DNA of 64,000 nt from Nematostella vectensis (GCF_932526225.1 NC_064034.1:2776001-2840000), one strand, 5' to 3'. Shown: positions 39,301-50,429, counted from the first letter of the stretch. Numbers and translations are program-made. Notes: generated from the sequence alone by a model not told the origin.

Positions 39301-42300
39301 GTGGTGACCACAAGCAAAGTAGACCAGCACAAGGATCCCTCACCAGCCTGATGTGGTGACCACAAGCAAAGTAGACCAGCACAAGGATCCCTCACCAGCC
39401 TGATGTGGTGACCACAAGCAAAGGAGACCAGAACAAGGATCCCTCACCAGCCTGATGTGGTGACCACAAGCAAAGGAGACCAGAACAAGGATCCCTCACC
39501 AGCCTGATGTGGTGACCACAAGCAAAGGAGACCAGAAAAAGGATCCCTCACCAGCCTGATGTGGTGACCACAAGCAAAGGAGACCAGAACAAGGATCCCT
39601 CACCAGCCTGATGTGGTGACCACAAGCAAAGGAGACCAGAACAAGGATCCCTCACCAGCCTGATGTGGTGACCACAAGCAAAGGAGACCAGAACAAGGAT
39701 CCCTCACCAGCCTGATGTGGTGACCACAAGCAAAGGAGACCAGAACAAGGATCCCTCACCAGCCTGATGTGGTGACCACAAGCAAAGGAGACCAGCACAA
39801 GGATCCCTCACCAGCCTGATGTGGTGACCACAAGCAAAGTAGACCAGCACAAGGATCCCTCACCAGCCTGATGTGGTGACCACAAGCAAAGTAGACCAGC
39901 ACAAGGATCCCTCACCAGCCTGATGTGGTGACCACAAGCAAAGTAGACCAGCACAAGGATCCCTCACCAGCCTGATGTGGTGACCACAAGCAAAAGAGAC
40001 CAGAACAAGGATCCCTCACCAGCCTGATGTGGTGACCACAAGCAAAGGAGACCAGAACAAGGATCCCCCACCAGCCTGATGTGGTGACCACAAGCAAAGG
40101 AGACCAGCACAAGGATCCCTCACCAGCCTGATGTGGTGACCACAAACAAAGGAGACCAGAACAAGGATCCCTCACCAGCCTGATGTGGTGACCACAAGCA
40201 AAGGAGACCAGAACAAGGATCCCTCACCAGCCTGATGTGGTGACCACAAACAAAGGAGACCAGAACAAGGATCCCTCACCAGCCTGATGTGGTGACCACA
40301 AGCAAAGGAGACCAGAACAAGGATCCCTCACCAGTTTGATGTGGTGACCACAAGCAAAGTAGACCTGCACAAGGATCCCTCACCAGCCTGATGTGGTGAC
40401 CACAAGCAAAGTAGACCAGAACAAGGATCCCTCACCAGCCTGATGTGGTGACCACAAGCAAAGGAGACCAGCACAAGGATCCCTCACCAGCCTGATGTGG
40501 TGACCACAAACAAAGGAGACCAGAACAAGGATCCCTCACCAGCCTGATGTGGTGACCACAAACAAAGTAGACCAGAACAAGGATCCTGAACCAGCCTGAT
40601 GTGGTGACCACAAGCAAAGGTGACCAGCACAAGGATCCTGAACCAGCCTGATGTGGTGACCACAAGCAAAGGTGACCAGCACAAGGATCCTGAACCTAAC
40701 ACTTAGCCAGGAACCCCAAACCCCACAAGCACCAGCCACACCAACTGCCATGCAGCAGCAATTTGACACACCTCCTCTGCTAGCGTGTGCCACGCCACCC
40801 ACAACACACAAGTCTGTGACACCTACCAAGATGGACTGATGGACTACACAGCCCAGGATTAAATGAGACCTAAGTATAAACACTGAACTATAGCAACTAA
40901 CATGCTAACTGTTACGATCACCGTTTCCCTGTCACTGTTTTGTTATTATACAATGTTATTTGATCAATCTTATATGTTCCCCAGCTCAAGAACACTAAAG
41001 ACTTGGGGGGAGATAAATAATTAAAATCACTATGTTTTATAATAGGAAGCCTGGCTCCTCAGGACCACGGTATGTACGCTTGTCATTCAGAGACGATGGC
41101 TGAGTTAAATGATTAAATTCACAATTCTAGATTAATGAAATGGATTCATTCCTCTCTATTTTCTATTCCAAGTTATCAATACAGTACAGTGGACCCCTTT
41201 GCAGCCCCAAGTACATAGTCGAAGCCACACAATGCTCCCCGCCTGTAGGGGCTACTCAGATTCGAACTGCACACCTTTCCAGATTTTAGCCTATCAAATT
41301 TTGGGTACCATATTTTGAGAACTGTTCATGCCAGGGCAAGCAAACCAATCACGATTCTTGTGTGATGATATAAAATGATGGCAGGTTTGGAGAGAATACA
41401 TAGAAGTGTCCCAGTCTGAATTCGCATCACAAACAAGCAACAGAGAAGTTAGTCATTGAAAAAAGGATGTATTTGTAAATCTACCGACAGGCTATTGAAA
41501 ATAATAATATTCCAAATGGTTTCGAAGCTCAAGTTACCTTGTAGGTGTTGGTGTACTCAGTAAGCTTTCCTTGATAGCTCATAGTTACCTTGTACGTGTT
41601 GGTGTACTCAGTAAGCTTTCCTGATAGCTCATAGTTACCTTGTACGTGTTGGTGTACTCAGTAAGCTTTCCTGATAGCTCATAGCTACCTTGTACGTGTT
41701 GGTGTACTCAGTAAGCTTTCCTGATAGCTCATAGTTACCTTGTACGTGTTGGTGTACTCAGTAAGCTTTCCTGATAGCTCATAGTTACCTTGTACGTGTT
41801 GGTGTACTCAGTAAGCTTTCCTGATAGCTCATAGTTACCTTGTACTTGTTGGTGTACCCAGTAAGCTTTCCTTATAGCTCATAGTTACCTTGTACGTGTT
41901 GGTGTACTCAGTAAGCTTTCCTGATAGCTCATAGTTACCTTGTATGTGTTGGTGTACTCAGTAAGCTTTCCTGATAGCTCATAGTTACCTTGTACGTGTT
42001 GGTGTACTCAGTAAGCTTTCCTGATAGCTCGTAGTTACCTTGTATGTGTTGGTGTACTCAGTAAGCTTTCCTGATAGCTCATAGTTTGGTTTCTCTGTTG
42101 GAGCTGCTACCTCTCCTTCCTCTTCATTGTTGCCTTCACTGGCCAAGTACCTGAGAAATAAAGCAGCCGATGAACATATTTCAAAACATTCATACTTAAC
42201 CCTGTGGTCAAGATGGTTTAACCAAGCTTGTTATCAAATGTGTCGGCTTGCACTATTTTTGCTGGTTGAATTATTCATTATTGGTGGTTTTTAACTCGGA

Positions 42301-44528
42301 AATGCGAAGCATGTACAAGTTATTGTGGGGAGTCTGATGTCACTCCATCATTGGATCACTAATCTGTAAACTTTTTATGGTCTTTCTGTGCTTTTGCAAC
42401 ACAGCAATCCTTAGGTCATCCTGTAAACTTCCAGTGTTCAACTTCCAGTTAAAGCTTAGTCCTATAAAATGGCTTTGGCATCTACCTGTGGCCGCTACAT
42501 AGGCTAGTATTTTCAGAAAAGACTTCCATGTGGGTTGAGAGTGCGCATGCGCCTTCACCACCAACATTAATCGATCTTCTACGGTTCAGTTCAATAAAAG
42601 TTGTTATTTTGCAAACAAAACAAGTAAAATGCTAGCAAAGCTTTTAATTCTCTTTCTTTTAGTACTTGCTGATTCGCGTCTCTGGGTTTTTGTGTTGTTT
42701 GTCTGAAATTGTGCTGGAAGTCCGAGAAAATAAGGAAAAGGATCTGTTAGCTGGGTTTCTGGTTGCAGGGTAATAAGAAAAAAGCCTCTGTTTAAAGGAC
42801 AAAATAGAAGAGAATAGATTTCCACAAATTACTTTTTCACAATTCTTCCCAATCAACTAAACGAAATATCAAACAAAACTTGTACAAACATATGGCCCCC
42901 GCTTCTTCATCGAATAACGATTTTGCGCTTATCTAGAATGTTTGTAGCGTAAAACACATTGTATGACAGTAGCGTGATCAATTATTGCAGGTATTTCATT
43001 TTGTTTCTGGAAAGAATATGCTGAAATTTGACATGCTAGCAAAAAGCTTTTCGATCTTGCTATACCAATAGTAATAAAATAATTTAAGTTACTGGTCAAC
43101 TCACTAATGGCATGTTAGTCTAGCAGCTTTCAGGGTTCGATTCCCACTGAGGGCACTAATTTATTTTTTATTTTATTTTTTTGATAATAATTAATTATAC
43201 TGTTCTTGGTGTGTCATGGTATCGAAAAGAAAAAAAGGTATAAGGACATTTTTACATATGAACTCTCAGCATCTTGGATGTGTTCATGCTTTGTTCACTA
43301 TTCTGTATATCTTTTATGCACCAACATAACAAGGAAAATACATTTTCATTCACGAGTTGGCTCAGAGAGCCTTTGATTGAAACATGGAGGGTAATATTTT
43401 ACAGTTCACGATGTACTACATTGTCTTATTGCCTAATAATAATGCAAATTGGGTTTTGCTATACTCACTCTCCTAAACGATCAGCGCCACTCCTTGTCTC
43501 CCTTCTTTGACCTGTAGAATGCAAACTGTTAACACATCACTGTTGCCCACGCACTTGTATCCTGTATATAACAATGCACCAAAAACTGACCTTTCTTTTA
43601 TATTCAAATAACTAACTATTAACCTCTTAGCCTGTCTTGGTCCTTGTCTTGCCTTCTATTGTTTCTTGGCTGCAAAAAAAATGGTTTCTTAATCTAGCAG
43701 ATACAGTGGAGCCATTATACATGAAACTGAACTTAGGGCCCAGCAGAATTAAATTGAAATATATGGGAAAAAATTATGATTTAATGATATTGTATACAAC
43801 ATTATTCAAATCTTGGTTGTTGACTTTACATTTAAACTACAGTGGATTGCATTATAACACTTCTATTGAGTTTCAGATGAAATAGAAAGCAAGAGAAGAG
43901 CTTTATCACAACAAAAAACAGCAATGATTGGTTGCTACTAACCCGCTCCCTTCCACTGTCCTGTCCATCATCTCTCGGCACCCGCCCACCTCTACCTTCC
44001 ATAGCGCTTTGTTGTTGGCTGTTAGCCCTCCTGTCATTTCTTCTGTTGTCATGACGACTATGTCTATCGTGGTCTCGGGTTCTTTCTCTGTCTAAGTCCC
44101 TGTCTGGTCGTTCTCTCCTCTCTTCTTGTGGGTGTCTAGGCCTATGGTCGCCTCGTGGTTTGTCTCGGGGTAGTGACCCTCTGCTTGTCTCTCCGTGACT
44201 TCGTGGTTCTCTCCCCCTTAAAAAAGAACAATTCAAGATTACAACATCCTGTTTACTGCCACCAAAGCTGTTTAGAACGAATCTCAAGAACGATTTCATT
44301 GAAAATATGTAATTATATGATGTTTAAGTACAAGTAAGCGTTTCGTGAAAGTATAATTATATCTCAAAACAGCAAACTAGCACTGCTCTGTTGCAGTTTT
44401 GAATCTGTGTTTTGGGAAAAAATTGTTTGTTAAATTTACCTTTCATCTCGATCTCGTCGGTCTCCGTGTCTCTCTTTATCCTTGTCACGAATAGGCGATC
44501 TAGATCTATCTCTTCTGCCGCGCTCCAT
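30357..44528 (-). CDS. SNIP1: SNIP1 (Smad nuclear-interacting protein 1), FHA domain, 10 exons
   Basis: Nuclear FHA-domain protein tied to spliceosome and transcription/miRNA complexes. Exons (minus): 44528-44440, 44216-43943, 43669-43624, 43511-43469, 42150-42039, 37630-37540, 35171-35119, 33467-33358, 31839-31749, 30488-30357. Phases all match; 1041 nt, 346 aa (human protein is near 396). The N-terminus is an Arg/Asp/Glu-rich low-complexity tail (DLDRERTRDHDRHSRH). Then come KPNYELSGKLTEYTNTYK and GVVIKYNEPPEAR, and the FHA domain from about 222: YIHRQSAYLLGRQRH, DIPIDHPSCSKQHA, YVLDLDSANGTFLNN and FGFSSREYVLLHE. The acidic tail ends SPPEES. Introns are swollen by minisatellites, a retroelement scrap and a MULE-like element. 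Shares a 333-bp divergent promoter with the archaemetzincin gene. Confidence 0.94.
30480..30905 (-). repeat. 108-bp array derived from the SNIP1 exon 10 acceptor
   Basis: On the minus strand the real junction is GACTCTTCTAG then GACGTCCTC (exon start 30488). The intron repeats GACTCTTTCCTGCTTCTAC then GACGTC at 30588, 30696 and 30804; in each copy the AG has become AC, removing the splice site. The palindrome GGACGTCC recurs throughout. Confidence 0.85.
30895..31350. repeat. Shorter-unit array in SNIP1 intron 9
   Basis: Mixed units of CAAACAGCCAAGTGAGTCCC, GAGTTAGATA and AGGACAGGACGTCCTA, continuing directly from the 108-bp array and sharing its GGACGTCC core. Confidence 0.9.
31509..31617. 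repeat. 50-bp direct duplication
   Basis: GTGAACATCTTTACTATATT…TTTTCCATATATGATATAGG occurs twice head to tail (31509 and 31559), the second copy with an extra ATATGAT. Confidence 0.9.
32671..33315. mobile_element. MULE-like DNA transposon, non-autonomous, 9-bp target duplication
   Basis: Terminal inverted repeats start TAGTCCAGACCTGGGACT (32680) and end AGTCCCAGGTCTGGACTA (33306), about 47 bp each with a few mismatches. Both ends are bordered by the same 9-mer GGTGCTGGA (32671-32679, 33307-33315). The body is AT-rich with GCGCGC patches and no transposase. A 9-bp duplication is typical of Mutator-like elements. It sits in SNIP1 intron 8, 42 bp past the exon 8 donor. Confidence 0.85.
33468..35118. 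other. SNIP1 intron 7, no further feature recognised
   Basis: Low-complexity AT-rich DNA; open frames here lack splice context or family similarity. Confidence 0.5.
35365..37375. repeat. Purine-rich 40-43-bp minisatellite in SNIP1 intron 6
   Basis: About 48 units of AAGTACTGGTTAAGGGAGGG, TGGGGAGGAG and AGAGGGGGTCAC. The plus strand is almost pure purine with many GGG runs, so G-quadruplex or triplex structures are plausible; the SNIP1 transcript carries the C-rich strand. Unit length varies, so open frames are interrupted. Confidence 0.95.
37860..38420 (+). pseudogene. Retroelement integrase C-terminal fragment
   Basis: Begins with FQYRNTPNPNTKLSPAQFML and LIRDFIPMLPG, typical of the post-core region of Ty3/gypsy-type integrases, then shifts frame (about 38180) into NHPTKWDKTGIVVEV and QYDQYVIRMDG, an SH3-like tail. 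The start is truncated and there is no DDE core, so it is a dead fragment inside SNIP1 intron 5. It differs from the element at 13.8-18.4 kb. Confidence 0.75.
38400..40700. repeat. 52-bp minisatellite grown from the retroelement fragment
   Basis: About 44 units of CCCTCACCAGCCTGATGTGG, TGACCACAAGCAAAGGAGAC and CAGCACAAGGAT. The first unit overlaps the end of the integrase frame (the TGA is inside the unit), and retroelement-like sequence resumes after the array. Confidence 0.95.
40701..41130 (+). mobile_element. Possible 3' remainder of the retroelement fragment
   Basis: Pro/Thr-rich-looking sequence followed by a purine tract CTTGGGGGGAGATAAA (41003 onward), which resembles a polypurine tract. 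No paired LTR was found, so this is tentative. Confidence 0.35.
41533..42083 (-). repeat. 50-bp array carrying 11 copies of the SNIP1 exon 5 donor
   Basis: Reading on the minus strand, the last bases of exon 5 (TATGAGCTATCAGGAAAGCT … CGTACAAG) and its donor GTAACT are repeated in tandem. GTTACC/GCTACC sites begin at 42034 (the true site), 41984, 41934, 41884, 41834, 41784, 41734, 41684, 41634, 41584 and 41533. Ten have AAG|GTAACT; the 41684 copy has AAG|GTAGCT. Confidence 0.93.
43075..43195 (+). mobile_element. Possible tRNA-derived SINE remnant
   Basis: GGTTCGATTCC (43134-43144) matches a pol III B box and is followed by a T-rich tail. No convincing A box or cloverleaf pairs with it, so it is not a functional tRNA. 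Confidence 0.3.
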
Positions 44529-44861
44529 CGCGTATAAAATAATCAATAAACGTGGTATCGAGAATCTAACTCAAAATGCCGCCATTTTTAATTGAAATTC
44601 AACACCTAGGGGCCTGGGACGGAAGCAATTTCAACACAGGCTGACCATAAATGGAATAAGAAACTGAAAAATAATAATTGCCATATGATGCTTAACACTT
44701 CATTTCTCACACAATAGTCACGATGATGATAAATTTTCAATCAGATTTTGGAAATGGAGGATGATGGGTTTGGCTCCTTTTCTGTTTGTTTTTTCATTCA
44801 AACTGATCCCTCGGTCTACCTGTGGCTTAGGACCCGGGCAGACGCGTTCAAGTTTTCCAAA
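44529..44861. promoter_or_regulatory. Bidirectional promoter between SNIP1 and the archaemetzincin gene
   Basis: Only 333 bp separate the two divergent ATGs. Near the SNIP1 side lies AAAAATGGCGGCATTTT on the minus strand (about 44578-44592); the archaemetzincin ATG is itself in CCAAAATGGCGGC. Confidence 0.6.
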
Positions 44862-47800
44862 ATGGCGGCAAAAATTCAAGTAAAGTCGCCATCTCCAAGT
44901 CCTCCTAAAAACCAAAGACAAGAGAAATCATCCATACCGTTTGCTGATGGGTTTGTCTTGCCGACTCCATATAAGAAACATAGAGCACTCGGGATACGCA
45001 AAAGAGAAATCACAAAAGAATACGAACCGGGTGAAAATGGGGTGTTTTTCAAGAATGGCACAGTATAACGAGGAAGGACAAACATTTAAAAGTTTTCTAT
45101 CGACATGTCCATGGCTCTCAACCAAAAAAAAACACTTAATAAAAGAGGATTTCCATCCTGAGGGAAACTGTATAAAGGATAGGTATCCAGAAGGAAAAAT
45201 ATACATTCTTCCTCTGGGAGATTTCGATCGAATGAGCCCTGATATCCACGTACTCGCACGATATGCACAACTCTTTTACGATCTCCCTGTCGTTGTTCTC
45301 CCGAAGGTCGATCTCAAAATACCTGAAGAGAAAGGTTTGTTAAAAAAGATTGTAAATAAAAAGATCGGGTAGCTTTTCATTAGAAGGCCTTGAATGACTT
45401 CGTCAAGCCGTCAAGGCAAATTGTAGTCCCTCCAACTTTATGTCCAATTCTCTTTCTCCATATCTGTGGATTATCAGCTCTTTTATCTTATCACAGATGG
45501 ACCAGTTATGTGGTGTGAATCAGCATCAGAGCCATCTGATGGTGAAGACAAACCAAGATCTAAAAGAAGAAAGAGCTCTCGTATAGCTTCAAATATGCAC
45601 ATACTGGACCATAGATGGAATACAGGTGGATAACGAAATGTTAATTTTAAAAAAGTCATTTGATATACAAGTTGACTCCTAAATTCTTTCTTGCTCTGGG
45701 ACAGTAGGTCTATGTCCACACCTTTTGCCTCTTTGCGAAGCAAGCAATCAGAGCTGCAACAAATGCTAGAAGAAAAGGGTATCTTCTGAAGCAGAAGATA
45801 GTTACAAGTTTTTGCAGCTGAGATTTCACTTATTTTTTTTTATATTTCATTTACCAATTTTTCATGTCAGATTTTTGCTAGGGATTTCCCCTTTCATTCA
45901 AAGTCTGGCTTGACTGTTTTTGTTTTTAGGGAGAATCCAACTGAAGGAAGGAGGAAACCTTAAAAAGCTCTTGTCAAGCTGCTATGTCTTTTCCTTTACC
46001 TTACATTTTAAGTCTATCTTTTCCTTTTGTAGGGAGAATTCAGCTGAAGGTAGATGGTATCCTTAAGCTCTTGTCAAGGCACAGGCCTCCCAATACTCTT
46101 TGCCTCATTGCACTGACAATGTCTGATCTTTATGAAGAGGAGCCAGATTTATTTGTTGCTGGAATGGCTTCTGGAAACAAGGGCGTTGCAGTGAGTCTGA
46201 GTACCTTTTGTCATGAATCAAATTTTTTGATGTCATAAATTTTTACACTCATACTTTTCTCATTTTGGTAGGTTTTTAGTTTTGCCAGGTATGACCCTGT
46301 TATAACATTCTCTACTGAATTTTGGTATGAAATTGAGAAGACTTTTAATTTCAAAGAAGAAGAGAGGACTTCTCTAATGCTACAGGTCAGTGACTTTTCT
46401 CTTTGAGAAAACTGAATGAAATATCTACTACACAGGGTTTGTCCGAATCAACTTTAAATTTATAACCATAAACACTTCAATGCTTTAAGAAATGCTTCGC
46501 AAATGCCCAAACATATCCACTTCCAAATAATAATAGAATAAATAAATAAATGAATGTTTGAAATAATTAATTTTTATTTGAAAAAAAAATGAAAATCTTT
46601 TTCTCATCAGATGAATTTTTTTGTAAGAAAGGCAGGTCTAGCAGAAGCCATGCTCCTTTAATTCTTTTTCTTGGGAAACCCCGCTACATGTCTCCCATGA
46701 ACTAGGTTACATTGTTTTATTAATGACAGGAACTCAAATCCATTCAGGGTTCAGAGGGAATTCTGAAATGTGCATCATTACTTGACAGCGTAGTTGCAAG
46801 CTTCTAGTTCATGAGATTGCTCATTTGTTTGGAATTGACCACTGCATATGGTATGCATGCTGTATGAATGGCTCTGGACATCTAGGAGAAGATTTTTGTA
46901 AGTCTGAACAATTTACTTTTTCCAGTTTTGAACACCCTCCCCCCTTGCCCCCGAACTCCTTTATATTTCCCCTAAAGCAGATTTGAAGCTTCACTCAAAC
47001 AGAAAAAATCATACCAGTACAAGCTTCGGTAGGAAGAGAATCCAGCCCTGGGCTTAGGATTTTTTCCTACAATGAAATCATTTTTGATTTTAATTATTTA
47101 AAAAGTATAAGTGCATATCTGGAGTGTATGTAGTAAGATGTATCAAATAGACAGGAGCCACTGCCATGGCAAACAAACTGGAGGAACTGATAAAAATGCC
47201 ACTAGATATTTGACTATTGATGTTTGGTTATCTTATTTCTCATCCTAAGCTCAGCCAATACACCTCTGCCCGGTTGATCTGCATAAGGTACAAAAGCTCT
47301 GTGGTTTTGATGTGGTGTTGAGATACAAAGGGGTAAGTGCCCACATTCCTTTTTTGTCAAAGCAAACAGCAAACAATGTGCTCTTTCTGCAGCTGGTTCT
47401 TTATGAGAGCCCAATATGAACAAGGTAATGGGGTGTGGTTCTTTATGAGAGCCCAATATGAACAAGGTAATGGGGTGTGGTTCTTTAGGAGAGCCCAATA
47501 TGAACAAGGTAATGTGGGTGTCGTTCTTTAGGAGAGCCCAATATGAACAAGGTAATGGGGTGTGGTTCTTTGTGAGAGCCCAATTTGAACAAGGTAATGG
47601 GGTGTCGTTCTTTATGAGAGCCCAATATGAACAAGGTAATGGGGTGTCGTTCTTTAGGAGAGCCCAATATGAACAAGGTAATGGGGTGTCGTTCTTTAGG
47701 AGAGCCCAATATGAACAAGGTAATGGGGTGTCGTTCTTTATGAGAGCCCAATATGAACAAGGTAATGGGGTGTGGTTCTTTATGAGAGCCCAATATGAAC

Positions 47801-50429
47801 AAGGTAATGGGGTGTGGTTCTTTAGGAGAGCCCAATATGAACAAGGTAATGGGGTGTCGTTCTTTATGAGAGCCCAATATGAACAAGGTAATGGGGTGTC
47901 GTTCTTTATGAGAGCCCAATATGGACAAGGTAATGGGGTGTCGTTCTTTAGGAGAGCCCAATATGAACAAGGTAATGGGGTGTCGTTCTTTATGAGAGCC
48001 CAATATGAACAAGGTAATGGGGTGTCGTTCTTTATGAGAGCCCAATATGAACAAGGTAATGGAGTGTCGTTCTTTATGAGAGCCCAATATGGACAAGGTA
48101 ATGGGGTGTCGTTCTTTAGGAGAGCCCAATATGAACAAGGTAATGGGGTGTCGTTCTTTATGAGAGCCCAATATGAACAAGGTAATGGGGTGTCGTTCTT
48201 TATGAGAGCCCAATATGAACAAGGTAATGGGTTGTCGTTCTTTATGAGAGCCCAATATGAACAAGGTAATGGGGTGTGGTTCTTTATGAGAGCCCAATAT
48301 GAACAAGGTAATGGGGTGTCATTCTTTATGAGAGCCCAATATGAACAAGGTAATGGGGTGTCGTTCTTTAGGAGAGCCCAATATGAACAAGGTAATGGGG
48401 TGTCGTTCTTTAGGAGAGCCCAATATGAACAAGGTAATGGGGTGTCGTTCTTTATGAGAGCCCAATATGAACAAGGTAATGGGGTGTCGTTCTTTATGAG
48501 AGCCCAATATGAACAAGGTAATGGGGTGTGGTTCTTTAGGAGAGCCCAATATGAACAAGGTAATGGGGTGTCGTTCTTTATGAGAGCCCAATATGAACAA
48601 GGTAATGGGGTGTCGTTCTTTATGAGAGCCCAATATGAACAAGGTAATGGGGTGTGGTTCTTTAGGAGAGCCCAATATGAACAAGGTAATGGGGTGTCGT
48701 TCTTTATGAGAGCCCAATATGAACAAGGTAATGGGGTGTCGTTCTTTATGAGAGCCCAATATGAACAAGGTAATGGGGTGTGGTTCTTTAGGAGAGCCCA
48801 ATATGAACAAGGTAATGGGGTGTCGTTCTTTATGAGAGCCCAATATGGACAAGGTAATGGGGTGTCGTTCTTTAGGAGAGCCCAATATGAACAAGGTAAT
48901 GGGGTGTCGTTCTTTATGAGAGCCCAATATGAACAAGGTAATGGGGTGTCGTTCTTTATGAGAGCCCAATATGGACAAGGTAATGGGGTGTCGTTCTTTA
49001 GGAGAGCCCAATATGAACAAGGTAATGGGGTGTCGTTCTTTATGAGAGCCCAATATGAACAAGGTAATGGGGTGTCGTTCTTTATGAGAGCCCAATATGA
49101 ACAAGGTAATGGAGTGTCGTTCTTTATGAGAGCCCAATATGGACAAGGTAATGGGGTGTCGTTCTTTAGGAGAGCCCAATATGAACAAGGTAATGGGGTG
49201 TCGTTCTTTATGAGAGCCCAATATGAACAAGGTAATGGGGTGTCGTTCTTTATGAGAGCCCAATATGAACAAGGTAATGGGTTGTCGTTCTTTATGAGAG
49301 CCCAATATGAACAAGGAAATGGGGTGTCGTTCTTTATGAGAGCCCAATATGAACAAGGTAATGTGGTGTTCTTTATGAGAGCCCAATATGAACAAGGTAA
49401 TGGGGTGTCGTTCTTTATGAGAGCCCAATATGAACAAGGTAATGGGGTGTCGTTCTTTATGAGAGCCCAATTTGAACAAGGTAATGTGGTGTCGTTCTTT
49501 ATGAGAGCCCAATATGAACAAGGTAATGGGGTGTCGTTCTTTATGAGAGCCCAATATGAACGAGGTAATGTGGTGTGGTTCTTTATGAGAGCCCAATATG
49601 AACAAGGTAATATGGTGTCGTTCTTTATGAGAGCCCAATATGAACAAGGTAATATGGTGTCGTTCTTTATGAGAGCCCAATATGAACAAGGTAATGGGGT
49701 GTCGTTCTTTATGAGAGCCCAATATGAACAAGGTAATGTGGTGTGGTTCTTTATGAGAGCCCAATATGAACAAGGTAATGGGGTGTCGTTCTTTATGAGA
49801 GCCCAATATGAACAAGGTAATATGGTGTCGTTCTTTATGAGAGCCCAATATGAACAAGGTAATGGGGTGTCGTTTTTTAAGAGAGCCGAATATGAACAAA
49901 GTAATGGGGTGTGGTTCTTTATGAGAGCCCAATATGAACAAGGTAATGGGGTGTCGTTCTTTATGAGAGCCCAATATGAACAAGGTAATGGGGTGTCGTT
50001 CTTTATGAGAGCCCAATATGAACAAGGTAATGTGGTGTGGTTCTTTAGGAGATACCAATATAAACAAGGTAATGTGGGTGTGGTCAAACACCTCTTTCCC
50101 CTCACCCACCAGAATAAAGCCACACCCAAAAAAACTTTGTTACTCCTCGAAACATCAAACCTAAAAAATAGTGTGTGATATCTCCTCAGTTGTTGTGAAA
50201 TATGTAAATGTACACAATATAGGCAGGGCTGAGAGCATTTTGGGCAACACGCCCCTACCCCTCACCCATCACAGACACACCCAAACAACATCTGCACCGT
50301 TGTCCTTTCTCAAATTGACCAACCCTCAACAATCTGATCTGTCCACAGTTATTACGATTCTTTAGAGAACATAGAATGGAAAAAGAAGCAGAATGGGTGT
50401 CAAGAAGATTGGACTACATCACAGGATAG
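44862..50429 (+). CDS. AMZ: Archaemetzincin (AMZ1/AMZ2-type metalloprotease), 7 exons, frameshift in exon 1
   Basis: Zinc-dependent peptidase of the M54 family, probably cytosolic. Exons: 44862-45334, 45497-45625, 46033-46190, 46272-46385, 46789-46897, 47250-47332, 50349-50429. The active site HEIAHLFGIDHC in exon 5 is the HExxHxxGxxH motif, followed by WYACCMNGSGH and LCPVDLHK, all family signatures. Upstream come LCLIALTMSDLY and VFSFARYDP. From ATG 44862 the frame (MAAKIQVKSPS, ITKEYEPGENGVFFKNGTV) meets TAA at 45066, while the conserved continuation (YNEEGQTFKSFLSTCPW) is in the next frame. That is one extra base or two missing ones near 45063, from mutation, sequencing error, or true start at a downstream ATG such as 45055. 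Exons 2-7 join in phase. Intron 6 is a 42-bp array. Confidence 0.88.
45925..46080 (+). repeat. Duplicated acceptor/exon edge of archaemetzincin exon 3
   Basis: The true junction TTTTGTAG|GGAGAATTCAGCTGAAGG (exon start 46033) has a diverged copy 103 bp upstream: TTTTTAG|GGAGAATCCAACTGAAGG (45930), continuing to a second copy of AAGCTCTTGTCAA. The AG of the copy is intact. Confidence 0.85.
47393..50082. repeat. 42-bp minisatellite in archaemetzincin intron 6
   Basis: About 64 units of AGAGCCCAATATGAACAAGG, TAATGGGGTG and TCGTTCTTTATG. 42 is divisible by three and the consensus lacks stops in several frames, so open frames of 906 codons (plus) and 971 codons (minus) run through it; they are not genes. 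Each unit contains ACAAGGTAATG, which resembles a 5' splice site in the gene's direction. Confidence 0.97.

Noticed and set aside
35365-40700. CRISPR-like regular repeats
   Set aside because: The repeats are contiguous, without unique spacers, in an animal genome; they are minisatellites.
41221-41275. tRNA-like GTTCGAATCT on the minus strand
   Set aside because: Only a B-box-like 10-mer; no acceptor stem, D arm or A box around it.
44748-44861. Upstream extension of archaemetzincin to 44748
   Set aside because: Begins at a weaker ATG upstream of the TISU-like ATG. The added residues (FFIQTDPSVYLWLRTRADAF) show no family similarity.
47214-50178. Open frames of 971 (minus) and 906 (plus) codons
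   Set aside because: They run through the 42-bp array inside archaemetzincin intron 6. The unit is a multiple of three without stops, and both strands are open at once.
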